A DNA stretch of 12,894 nucleotides from Euperipatoides rowelli (Eukaryota; Onychophora; Udeonychophora; Euonychophora; Peripatopsidae). A program made the position numbers and the translations under genes. The stretch is taken from the NCBI GenBank assembly GCA_003024985.2, contig PXIH01S0004031.1. The stretch is one strand, 5' to 3'. The notes beneath the pieces are model-generated. The model did no database searches, had not been told where the DNA came from, and saw only the letters and a program-made list of their open reading frames with translations. The first letter of the stretch is position 1; the number at the start of each line of letters is the position of its first letter. Of the stretch, positions 1 to 9,288 are shown piece after piece.

Positions 1-607
1 AATTTTTTTTAAATAATTAACTTATATTTGAAAATCAATAATAAAAAAAATTTAAAAAATCTGTTACATTTGACCTTTAAATAATGTTATTTCTACAGTT
101 ATATCACAGTGAATTTCAAAATAATTTATTTGTTAATTCTCTTTTGACAAGAATTTAACATCTATTAAAAATAACAGTATTAGGCTACTACTGGTTTTAT
201 TACTATTACTATTAATAATATTATTCAGCATCTCATATAGACAAAAACAATAATTACACAATAAAAACATAAGAGCTGATTATAATTTTTACTCATTGCT
301 GTTTTCACAGTATATTCTACAAGAAAGTTATTAGAAAATGATTAACAAAAATAAATATTACAATGCATTACAATTTCCCAAAGTTAACCTACTGTGAAAA
401 TAAAGACAATACTACACTAAATGTGTTGCACACAAAGTAATAATGCTGATGATCTGTCATAGGATGGTACATATGAAGTATAAATAGAGAGTCTAAAATA
501 AATATCTTTTGTACATTGTGTGTGATAAGAATGATATGCAAATCACATTATAAAATGTTGTGTGTAGTTTTATGTAAATGTTTCGATTTTATATTGATAC
601 TCGGAAA

Positions 608-625
608 TTTTTTTTTTTTTTTTTT
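608..625. repeat. T18 homopolymer run
   Basis: Eighteen consecutive T, followed by AG. It resembles a pyrimidine tract with acceptor, but the sequence after it has no domain-like open frame. Probably a simple repeat. Confidence 0.9.
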
Positions 626-1183
626 AGATTTAAATACCCGTTATTTAACTTTTTAAATAATATTACATTAGTTAAACTCTCACCACTTAATTTTCTTAAC
701 TTTTTTTAAAAAATGTAAACAGTTTGAGGGGATAGGCTCATAGATATGTCAGAAATAATGTGTATATAACCAGTAGGGAATGAGAAAGATTATTGTGAAG
801 TCCATCTCACTGCTACTAAATATAGCCAAATACCATATCGATTTTATGATACTCCTGTCTCATGTTATTAAACGAACAAGGTATAGTTGTTGAGGCCAAC
901 TACTACACTTATGATTACTAAACTTATTTTCAATAATGATAGCAATGGGTCAAAAGAAATACTTTCAACAAATGATTTCCGACCATTAGGCTACTTAACC
1001 TATGAAACATTTTGCTAAAGCTCCACGATTCCTAGGTTATTAATTAACTTTGGTCTTATTAAATATTATTTATTTGGAAAACATCTTTTCCTACAATACT
1101 TTAAAATTTGCTTTAAAAGTTAATTACGGTTAAATTTGCTGTATTTATGACAAACCAGTATTCAAACCTGTAAGATAATTTTA

Positions 1184-1197
1184 CCCCCCCCCCCCCC
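1184..1197. repeat. C14 homopolymer run
   Basis: Fourteen consecutive C in otherwise very AT-rich DNA, followed by AG. Such C/G runs are length-unstable and prone to assembly error. There is no evidence that it serves as a splice acceptor. Confidence 0.9.
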
Positions 1198-2117
1198 AGC
1201 CATATCCCTTTTCATTCAGTTTTTGATAAAAATTGACAATAAAAAAAAAAATGTGTCATGTACTAATTTAAAAAAAAAAAAAACTTAATTAACTGCATCA
1301 GATTTTTTTTAAATTAAAAATCTATGATTATTATATTTCTATACTAGACCTATGAGGTATCAAACCAAATGATTTTTGAAGCCCAACATTTAGGGATATA
1401 AACTAATATGGCTATTTAAATAAAGCCATATTTAAAAATCCTACTTGAGGAATAAAAGGAACTTCAAATATTGGAATAAACTCTCCAAAAAAGCCTTTGA
1501 AGAAGACATGGTAAAATTTCAAAATACAGTGGATTTATTTTTAAAACGGGAAGATAAATGATTAAGATGAAGATTTTTCCCTTTGTTTTTTTTTTGTATC
1601 ATTTTTTTTTTCTTTGTGATGTTTTTTTTTTTTTTTTGACCTGTAAAATATTATTGTATGAACAACTAAAGTTAATTTATTTCAACTGTACAGGCATTTC
1701 TGTCTTTTATATTAATAAATAAAAAAATAAAATTATTACGACATACAATAAATAATGTATTATTTAAGTTACTCTATTCGATGTTCATTTGAATGAGGGG
1801 TATGTAGGCTGCTTTAGCTACCATGCTTCTGTGCCCATGCATGAATGTTTGCTCTATAAGGAATCCATAATTTATAAACATTTAGATGTAACGATAAACA
1901 ATATTTTACTATCTGATTTGTATATCATCATACACAATAAATCATCAATACTAAAAAGCAACATATTTTACAATTTCTATTTATTTCTCATATGCGCTCA
2001 TACCTCAAAAGACCATCGAGATTATTGCTTTGTGTTGAACAAATTTAGTGAATTATTGTCTTCATTTTCATGGTAGGCTATTATTATTATTATAACTTCA
2101 TTTATATTATTCTACAG

Positions 2118-2374
2118 ATGGCTACTATGCTCTTGCCAAGTCAGTGGTAAAAGGAGCGAAAATGAAACTTGTCAGCCCAACATTAGTATCTAATGGGACC
2201 AGGTTTTGTTTCTCTTTTTGGTATAACATGTTTGGAGCTCAGGTTGACTCACTGACAGTTTATTTCAAAACTGCATATACCTTTATGCAATGGCGGCGTT
2301 TGGGAACTCATGGTATCAAATGGCGACAAGGAATGACAGAAACGTGGGATCTTGGTGCAGGAGTTAACTTGGAA
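2118..2374 (+). CDS. Exon: second part of MAM domain A (partial gene)
   Basis: This internal exon encodes about 85 residues from the middle and C-terminal part of a MAM domain, an extracellular beta-sandwich adhesion module. It begins with two bases of a split codon (phase 1) after CTACAG and reads GYYALAKSVVKG. It continues through the SP.L element (residues 19-22) and the hallmark C-F-S-F-W-Y-N-M-F-G at residues 30-39, where C30 is a conserved MAM cysteine. It then reaches LTVYFKT, the QWRRLG strand and an IKW segment typical of the W-K element. It ends at the codon for E before GTAAGA (phase 0). No start codon is expected. The phase 0 end joins exactly to the exon at 4418. The parent protein is probably a multi-MAM secreted or membrane protein of MALRD1 or similar type; the gene itself is not recognised. 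Confidence 0.9.
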
Positions 2375-2510
2375 GTAAGATCAGCATTTCATAATGGTCT
2401 CCATGAATAATTTCTAGTCACTTATTTAGAAATTTATTAAAAGAAAGTTTCAATAAATAGATTCAAAAATTTAAATATTGAAAACTAATATTAGAATATA
2501 TTTACAATAT

Positions 2511-2580
2511 TCTAGTGTATGTACAGTATATACTAGTGTATATACAGTACATACACTATATACTAGTGTATATACAGTAT
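2511..2580. repeat. Imperfect tandem repeat with internal inverted repeat
   Basis: A 23-bp unit of the type TATATACTAGTGTATATACAG begins at 2527 and again at 2557 (period 30), with a related partial copy near 2512-2526. AGTGTATGTAC at 2514-2524 is the exact reverse complement of GTACATACACT at 2547-2557, so the segment could also form a hairpin. No coding role is seen. Confidence 0.75.
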
Positions 2581-3140
2581 AAAGATCATGTTGTCATTTA
2601 TAGTACCGGTAGTTATAAATCATTTTTTCAATTGAAGATGAACAATAGACTTGAATTCTTGTTTACTGTCAAAATATTCTTAGTCATTGTGTTTATCTTT
2701 AGAGATGAAATAAACAACAAAACAGTTTTACTGTACTATGAAATACTGTATTCTTTATCAAATATAGAGTAAATACACAGACATTTAGAGCTTTAATTAG
2801 AAAGGGTTAAAAGTCTGAGTAAAATCATAATTGTCTGTGATGGAAATCTGAAAATCATTTGTTTGTTAACAATCTTTACTGAAAAGTGGAGTTGTCTGTT
2901 TTAACATTAACTTTTCCCATCTATTTCAGAATGAGATAAGACAAGCATAATGCTGGAATTTTACTGGGAACATAAGTTATTTTATTTTATGAAATAAAAA
3001 TAACTATGCATACATTATCTTCAATTCCAGTCATTAACAATTAGAATTAGTTACATAAAATAAATCAAATAAATTTAAATAAAAGAAATCCTTTTTTTTT
3101 TTTTTTCTTTAAAATTTTTATCAAAACTATTCCTATACAG

Positions 3141-4045
3141 CATAGGTGTCAATTAATTTCTACATAAGATCTACTTTGGCAGTGAAAATCCATCCATGAT
3201 CTACTCTTTCAAAAATTCCACAGGGGAGAAGGGGAGGGAGAAGAAATTTCATGGTTGATATCCATAGATTGGGAGGAGGAGGGATTATAAAATGTTAATT
3301 GTCTGAAATTATAATTATAAATTATGGACAAATATTGTAATTTTGATTTGAATTTCATTGTTTTTGTTTTTATACTTTGCCGTTATTTTTATTTTTGTAA
3401 ATAAAGTATTTAATTCTATATTAAAAAAAATCATATTAGTCTACTCCATACTCGCTAGAAACAAGCAACTTGTTGCATTTCAAATGAATGTTTTATCTTT
3501 GTAGACATTAGAAAGAAAAAAAAATGAATTTACTTCTCTTTTTTTTTCTTTCTAAACAATTACATTTACAATCTCAAATGTAATACAAGATTTCTTATAA
3601 TAATTATCATTATGGCATTATTTTGGCCAAGGAAATGATTAATTTTTACATAAAAATTTTAATTTAGCTCTAAGCTGTAAATATCGCAAAAAAAAAAAAA
3701 ACAAACACTTGAGCCGCACACTTTTAATATTTAAATGCTCATATTTTTCTTCTCGTGCATTTAAAGTTAATACTGAGGTATCACCGCTGTATGCAATTAT
3801 TTACTATTTATTAAAAGCAGATAGTTATATAAATGCATAATATAGGCCACAACTAATAAAAACAGTAATTCTATTAGTATAAAATAGACATATTTACTTT
3901 ATTATTAATTACGGTATTGATTTTTCAACGGTTTTTGGAAAATTGGGAGACTTAAAAAGAAAGTATGCAGTATATTATTGGTGGTATACCAAAAAGCATT
4001 ACATGATCAACTGGTAGATCACGATCAACGTTATTGACACATCTG
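3141..4045. mobile_element. Probable degenerate non-autonomous hAT-type DNA transposon
   Basis: The left end reads CATAGGTGTCAATTAA and the right end, reverse-complemented, reads CAGATGTGTCAATAA. These match at 11 of the first 13 positions and resemble hAT termini of the CAGGGGTGTCAA type. The flanks are 8-bp near-repeats, CTATACAG (3133-3140) and CTAAATAG (4046-4053), matching at 6 of 8. hAT elements make 8-bp target duplications. Subterminal GATCTAC and GATCAAC motifs near both ends fit the family. The 905-bp interior is AT-rich with no transposase recognised. This is a pattern-based inference from degenerate ends. Confidence 0.5.
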
Positions 4046-4417
4046 CTAAATAGTGTACAAATGAATGAACTATATAAAACTATGCATATCAACTTTTCCC
4101 TTTTACAGAAGATATACTTACATACTGTAGATATAATTTTTTTTGTTTGAAAATGAAAAGATTATTAAAAAAAAGCATCATTTAAATTTGACTCAAACTG
4201 AAATTTCTAGGAAAAACTGTTGGAATAGTTAATGAATGGGAGTGGGACTTGGATGAGGTTCCTAATAGATTTTTCTGTAAATAGTCTATAACCTGTCATT
4301 TTACAAGATTCTGTAATTGGAAATTGTTAAATTAAAATTTATGCAGGTCCAACATTCAATATTTTGCAAAATAAGATAAAGAAAACTAAACCTGTCACCA
4401 TCTTTACTGTGTTTTAG

Positions 4418-4502
4418 ATAAGTTTGGAAGCCAGCATTGGTGGAGAGTTGGGAGTGATTGCAGTAGATGATGTCCGCCTGGCTCTTGGAAAATGCCCTCA
4501 CA
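4418..4502 (+). CDS. Exon: C-terminal strand of MAM domain A
   Basis: An 85-bp exon reading ISLEASIGGELGVIAVDDVR followed by LALGKCPH. The G-x-I-A-[VI]-D-D-[VI] motif (here GVIAVDDV) is the usual C-terminal signature of a MAM domain, and the cysteine in GKCPH is the last conserved one. It enters in phase 0, matching the end of the exon at 2374, and leaves in phase 1 after one base of a codon before GTAAGA. That phase equals the entry phase at 2118, so MAM-A leaves the reading frame symmetric. A minus-strand open frame over 4301-4528 is only a shadow of this exon. Confidence 0.9.
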
Positions 4503-5408
4503 GTAAGATCATTATGAAGAGTTAACATTCTGTTGCTTAATATGTAGAAACATATAATACTGTAGGTGCCATATTGGAAAAATTATTGGTCGAGAGAGGA
4601 GGAAGGGATACTGAAAACAATGAGGAGATAGTAACTTTGTCAAGGAGAGATTAAGTGAAAGGGATATAATTATTTAGGTAGAGTTGAGTGGGTTTAAATT
4701 TTTAGGGAAATAATAGTATAAAATTTAAAGGTATTTAAATGACAAAATCTTAATCTAATTAGTGTATAACATGGTATTTAATGTTCTATACAATACTTAG
4801 TAGTTAAGGAGAAGCTTAACAACATATAAATTACACAGTTAAATCTTATTTAATAAAGATACTTGTAAACATACAAATTCAGATGGAAATATCACCCAAA
4901 AGCTAAAGCAATCATTACTTGAACTTTTGAAAATAAAAATAAAAAAAAAAGTTGAATATTCCTATTATAATAACTTGCCTAAATATACAGTATATACAGT
5001 AGTATATTAAATTAATGTTTTCTCAGTATTATCCCAATATTAAAATCCTAACATCTGTTAAAATATTTTTCAACACTAAATTAGACAGTTAAAATCATTT
5101 TATGATTTCATTTTTTCAAATGAACTTTTATTGATATCCAATCTCTTATTTCTGTCGGGTTGTATTCCCTTTCCTTCACATAGTGTTAGCAAATACAGTC
5201 CTCTGTTTATGCTAAAACTGAAACTTTATTTTTTTAATTGAAATTAAAACATAAACAGTATAAATTAATTAAAATAGATGAGATCATCTAGAAATGTTAA
5301 TTAAGAAAAGTTAAGTATTAATGTAAAATGTATTACTATATAATTTACCTGCAGTTTATTTGCATTAATGTTAATGCAAACTCATTTTTGTCGATTCAAT
5401 GTTTTTTA

Positions 5409-5432
5409 ATTATTATTATTATTATTATTATT
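5409..5432. repeat. (ATT)8 microsatellite
   Basis: About eight consecutive ATT units. It makes the isoleucine run in a chance open frame at 5328-5516, which is therefore not a gene. Confidence 0.9.
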
Positions 5433-5730
5433 TGGGATTTGAAGCTTAAAAATGGGGTTGTTTTGGTTTGCACCTGCTACCTAAGTTTTTGTTTTTTAAA
5501 GAGAAAGACTAGTTAGTATGATATTTATTTTACTGGAGAAAATTGACTAAAAAAAAAAAGAAATTGGCCTACACTATTTAATTGAATCAGGCTTTTTTTT
5601 TTTTGAGAAAAAATAATTAAAAATAATACTGTAATGTGAATTTTGACAGTAATTTGAAATGAATCTAGAAATGAAAATTATAACTTTAGACAAAATTGGA
5701 GTCTACTCATGTTGTTTCATCAAAATTGTC

Positions 5731-5753
5731 TGTGTGTGTGTGTGTGTGTGTGT
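5731..5753. repeat. (TG)11 microsatellite
   Basis: Eleven consecutive TG dinucleotides plus a T. Shorter TG runs occur at 6546-6554 and 6590-6600. Confidence 0.95.
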
Positions 5754-5949
5754 AAGCAGATCTGCATTACCACTATCTTCAATTTCCTTTAACTAATTAC
5801 GTATGTTTTCTTCATGGAAAAAATCATAGTAACTCCCTAATCTCCAAGAACTATAACAAATTATTAATTGAACTGAAATAGTTATCTACAAAATTTTTTA
5901 AACTCTTTCTATATCATTACTTGTTTATCAGCCAAATCAATGGTTGATT

Positions 5950-6065
5950 CTTGTGCGTTTTTGGTCTATCCGCCATTCAGGTAGTGTGAGCTGCATTTCC
6001 GGTCTTCTGCTACTATGTTGACTGGAACTAGACCAATAATTCCTTGCAATATCATGCCATCTCTA
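5950..6065 (-). pseudogene. Possible LINE reverse-transcriptase C-terminal remnant
   Basis: On the minus strand one frame reads GMILQGIIGLVPVNIVAEDR, followed by KC, with stops soon after. The order small-hydrophobic, G, (I/V)-P-(V/I), then A-E-(E/D)-R-K resembles the segment after the RT palm of jockey-type LINEs (G-x-x-P-[IV]-x-[LI]-x-x-x-E-R). It lies in a patch (about 5935-6310) visibly richer in G and C than its surroundings, which fits an old insertion. The match is short and from memory of the family pattern, so it remains tentative. Confidence 0.25.
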
Positions 6066-6121
6066 CTATCTATGGTACCTGTTTAGACGATAAAATATCT
6101 ACTTAAAAATTGGGGATTGGT

Positions 6122-6149
6122 GAGGAAGGCCCAGTTTAAAAGCCTTCTC
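6122..6149. repeat. Short imperfect hairpin
   Basis: GAGGAAGGC at 6122-6130 can pair with GCCTTCTC at 6142-6149 with one bulged G, enclosing an 11-base loop. It sits in the GC-richer patch of the intron and may belong to an unidentified repeat. No function can be assigned. Confidence 0.45.
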
Positions 6150-7792
6150 CCAGCCTGGAGAATCAGTCATCGTAGGCAGATTTTCTTCTAAATTAATTTT
6201 TACCTGAATCCTCATTAGTCCGAAAAATGCGTTTAAAAATTTCTTCAAGCAGTCTTAGCCGAAGTTCTTCGAGCCTGGTGGTTCCTTGAACCAATTGGAT
6301 TAATAAAATTTTTCCATTCTCAATGTATTGTAAATCTAGCTGTTGCAATGAGATTTATTTTGAGTGTTAGTCAAGTGAAGCCAGACACACAATTTGTCAG
6401 TATGCTGTTCAGTTTTCATTCATGGGCAACACTAGTGTTAAAAATCATACTTGCAAGTGCTACATTTGAAATATACTGAATAAGAATTATTAGCTTTAGT
6501 TATTGTAAGTCTCTCTCTCAAAATTTTAATCAGGAGTAGATTTTTGTGTGTGTGTGGAAAGGGCTTAATTTTTTTTTAATATTTTTTTTTGTGTGTGTGT
6601 TAATTGTTATTTGTGTTCATTTTCAATTGACTTTTTTTCTTAAAAAAAAATAGGTCAAAAAGTTAATTTAAAAAAAAATAATTATTTTGTTAATGCTAGA
6701 TTATAGTCTAAATTTTTTAAAAAGAAAATTGAAAAGAATAGAAATGGTGTAGGGCTAGACAAGCCATAAATCTGCGTTGAGAAATTATTTCATAGGTTAA
6801 GAGATCAATGTTTTCCTTTATTTATTTTTTTTACGCTTTTCTTGATACCTTGTCAGTTAAACTTATGTAGAATTGCTGAAAAGTTTTCATTTTTTTTCAT
6901 ACTAATGAAAAGGTATGTTGAAATGTTTTAACAAGTATCACAGTCTTTATTGAGTTCTATTAGTATAAAGCATTATTGGCTCATTAGTTTTTTTTTTTAG
7001 GAGTTTCAGGACTAATAATGTTTTTAACCATCTATTTAATCTTCTTGTATGTTAAAGTAAGTAGTTCACACCTTGGTATGATGGTAAGAATGCTAATATA
7101 TATGTCTTCATTCAGCCTGACAGTGAGGTACTTTGCATGTTTGACCAGTGGGCTACACAGTCTTATATGTGATAAAATTAGCGAAATAAAAATTTAGCAA
7201 GTGTTTATTGAGAAAATTATCATGTTGGGTTAATAAACTGTCTGTTTAATTAATGAGATGATACTGGCCTTAGGAAGGTCTGATTATTACAGATCTACAC
7301 ATATGGCCCAGAAAGACAGGTTGAAAGTTAATATGGTGGGGAAGGAGGAACTCTTTGTGTTATTATAAATTCACAGTTGAATTTAGAAATTTTTGAAGTT
7401 TGGTTGGGACCACACTTTCTGTTTATGTATTTTGATAGTAATAAGCTAATTTAAGATTTATTATATCATTGTTGTTTTGGAACAATTTATCTGTGCTTGT
7501 CTTTGCACAAGTTTTTTTTTATTTTATTTTTTATTTATTTAGGCTTTTCAATTTTGTCCGTGAATTTACCTTTTTAATTATTGTTTTAATCTGTTTTTAT
7601 TTACAGTATATTGTATTGATTATGACTGTATAATTGAATTGACTTATTCATATTTATTTTTTATTCAACATTTTTGTATTTAATTACCATATTCGTTGAT
7701 TATCATTTAAGACTTAAACCAGTTTTGTTTTTAAAGTTTTGTCTTTCTAATCCTATCTTTAAGACAAATCATTCTTTTCAATGTTTTGACAG

Positions 7793-7933
7793 CTGGTAAT
7801 GAATGTGACTTTCAAGATGATTTCTGTGGATATACAAATGACCCTAAAGCTAAATTAAAATGGATTAGAGGTTCTTCAGCATCTTCTGGAGGTAATAGGC
7901 CATCTGTAGATCATACATATGGATCAGATCAAG
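7793..7933 (+). CDS. Exon: N-terminal part of MAM domain B
   Basis: A 141-bp exon with 46 complete codons, starting after TTTTGACAG with two bases of a split codon (phase 1). It opens with GNECDFQDDFCGYTNDP. This is the classic start of a MAM domain: C-[DN]-F-[EQ] followed by C-G-[YW], with the first two conserved cysteines at residues 4 and 11. A tryptophan (W23) follows in KLKWIRG, then a serine/glycine-rich turn, and SVDHTYGSDQ corresponds to the conserved D-H-T element. It ends one base into a glycine codon before GTAAGA (phase 1) and joins precisely to the GYY start of the exon at 11442. Only a few residues separate it from the last cysteine of MAM-A, so the domains are directly in tandem with no LDLa or other spacer between them. 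Confidence 0.93.
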
Positions 7934-8746
7934 GTAAGATCACCAATATTACAATTGATTTTTTTTTAATTATTATTTATTTTTATTTTTATTATGAATT
8001 GAAATGACAGAATCATATGATGTAAGATTATTAGGCTACATGTATAGCATTAAATTATATGAAAAATTAGATTAAAAAGAAGTAAAAGTCAATATAAAAA
8101 ATCAGAATCAGGAGTTAAAAATAATATTACACAATCTCATGTAATGTCAAATCCTTATTAACACATATAAAAATAAATGCATATGACAACTGTTCAAATA
8201 AACTCAGCATCTATTTTAGCTTTTACATGTGACTTGATTTTAATTGTAACATAACAAATATCAAGAGATTTTTTTAAAAAATGTTACCAGAATTCAATTT
8301 TGATTCAGATAAAGAAAACCACCAAGTATACCCTCTCTTTCTATCATGTACTGGGAGGATGAAAAAAACAAAAAACAATTCATATTCTATAATTTTATTC
8401 ATTAAATGGTTGAAAAATCGTTAGTATTCAAAAAGCTGCATTTTACTTGTAGTTACAGTAGCTACCTTAAAGATGAAGAGTGGGGGAAGTATAATGTCAT
8501 GTTTATTTTTTAAAAACTATTGCTTTTAAGATTTATAGTATTATGTCATACATTTTATGAAATTAGCAAACTACTATTTTGTTTCATTAATTTATAAAAT
8601 GCAAAGATATTCAAAATTTAGAAATTTGTTTATGGAGTGTCATAAAAAATGTTTAAGAAAAAATTTTCATTGGAAAACAGGAATCAGCAATGGTGATATT
8701 GCAAGCAGATTTATCTGCAATGGTTTTTTATATTCATTTTGCAATA

Positions 8747-9022
8747 CTTACTTACTTAGTTTTGCTGTTTCGACCTTTCCAGTTCATTGGCTGCATATAC
8801 ACTAATCATATGCCTTTGATTCCTGTCCTGGGCCAGAGATTTTAGATGTTCAAGTCAAGAATTGTCATAATTCTTCTGACTCAGATCCAAGGGCTACAAA
8901 ATAAATCTTTTTGCCTCTTTCTTTATATGTCATCATGTAGTTTTATTAATTTCTCTTTAAGACCTTTTCCAGATGGTAAGTAGTGTTTTTTTAGTAAGAT
9001 GGGATTCAGGCATACAAAGAAC
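8747..9022 (-). mobile_element. LINE relic, 3'-terminal part (minus strand)
   Basis: Read on the minus strand, this continues the LINE at 9289-9875 beyond the palindrome. Near 9000-9015 it gives MPESHLTKK, which resembles the R-M-x-x-x-R-L-P-K-[KR] stretch near the C-terminus of many LINE-encoded proteins. Further on, LGSESEELW in another frame near 8870-8890 suggests decayed coding sequence. The 3' end has AAAGGTCGAAACAGC and then a short (TAAG)3 run, seen as CTTA units at 8747-8758 on the + strand. A short-repeat 3' tail is usual for several LINE clades. Clade not determined. Confidence 0.5.
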
Positions 9023-9288
9023 ATTAGTATTCACCACCTGTGCCAACTGGTTGGTCAGTGTGTAAAAAATACCATAAGTGGTAGAACGAAGACGATGGAA
9101 GTGGATTAAATATAAATATGATGGACAACAAAAGACTATAGTCCAGCGACTAGGGACAACCTCGCTGGACTATAGTCTGTTGTTGTCAGTCATATTTGTA
9201 TTTAATCCACTTCCATCGTCTTCGTTCTACCACTTACGGTATTTTTTACACACTGACCAACCAGTTTGCACAGGTGGTGAATACTAAT
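9023..9288. repeat. 266-bp near-perfect palindrome (126-bp arms, 14-nt loop)
   Basis: The left arm is 9023-9148, the right arm 9163-9288, and the loop 9149-9162. By hand alignment the arms match at 120 of 126 positions with no gaps. The six differences are substitutions, so it is not simply an exact read-through artefact. The outer ends read ATTAGTATTCACCACCTGTG. The arms include a smaller perfect palindrome, GACTATAGTC, at 9134-9143. A transcript of either strand would fold into a long hairpin. It could be a foldback element or MITE inserted in the LINE, or a local inverted duplication of LINE sequence. No clear target-site duplication was seen. An open frame over it (9078-9287) is a by-product. 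Confidence 0.93.

Larger units (their letters stand above)
1..2117 (+). other. Partial intron (upstream) of the MAM gene; AT-rich, no gene seen
   Basis: This stretch lies before the first recognisable exon and ends in a good 3' splice site (pyrimidine-rich tract, then CTACAG at 2112-2117). It is very AT-rich, with a T run at 608-625, a C run at 1184-1197 and many short A or T runs. I looked on the + strand for the first half of MAM-A (a C-[DE]-F-E-x-x-x-C-G-[WY] segment ending in a phase 1 donor) and did not find it, so that exon should lie left of the window. Open segments at 1436-1561 and 1789-2076 look like chance. Intron status is inferred from the downstream acceptor. Confidence 0.6.
2375..4417 (+). 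other. Intron within MAM domain A (phase 0)
   Basis: A 2,043-bp intron with donor GTAAGA and acceptor GTTTTAG. Splicing it out joins NLE to ISLEAS and restores the MAM core strand before the terminal G-x-I-A-x-D-D motif. It contains a short-period repeat (2511-2580) and a probable hAT-type element (3141-4045). Open frames seen inside (for example 2515-2772) are AT-rich, low-complexity and not protein-like. Confidence 0.85.
4503..7792 (+). other. Intron between MAM domains A and B (phase 1)
   Basis: A 3,290-bp intron with donor GTAAGA and acceptor TTGACAG. It separates two MAM modules at a phase 1 boundary; the joined codon gives T between GKCPH and GNECDF. It contains a purine-rich patch near 4570-4660, an ATT repeat, a TG repeat, a slightly GC-richer patch at about 5935-6310 and a hydrophobic candidate exon at 7001-7056. 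I saw no RNA gene in it. Confidence 0.8.

Noticed and set aside
1436-1561. Charged open segment reading RNKRNFKYWNKLSKKAFEED
   Set aside because: It looks somewhat protein-like but has no start, no convincing splice sites and no known domain. Chance is likely in AT-rich DNA.
1789-2076. 95-codon open frame upstream of the first exon
   Set aside because: Composition is low-complexity and AT-driven, no domain is recognised, and it ends before the acceptor at 2117 with no donor joining it in phase to the MAM exon.
4212-4284. Possible exon after TTTCTAG reading KTVGIVNEWEWDLDEVPN
   Set aside because: MAM-A exons on either side already join in phase 0 across a continuous domain. An inserted segment would break the fold, and no good donor follows.
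4301-4528. Minus-strand 75-codon open frame
   Set aside because: It is antisense to the strong MAM exon at 4418-4502 and has no motif of its own.
5328-5516. 62-codon open frame with an isoleucine run
   Set aside because: The frame is produced by the (ATT)8 microsatellite.
6428-6439. 12-bp perfect palindrome AACACTAGTGTT
   Set aside because: Short palindromes of this size are expected by chance in 13 kb, and nothing nearby suggests a binding site.
6307-6478. Hydrophobic open segment with MRFILSVSQVKPDTQF
   Set aside because: There is no acceptor/donor pair in a phase compatible with the MAM exons and no known domain. Its length is within chance expectation.
8557-8805. 82-codon open frame on the + strand
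   Set aside because: It runs into the 3' end of the minus-strand LINE, and no domain or splice signals support it.
9078-9287. 69-codon + strand open frame
   Set aside because: It lies entirely within the palindrome and reads both arms, so it is a by-product of the inverted repeat.
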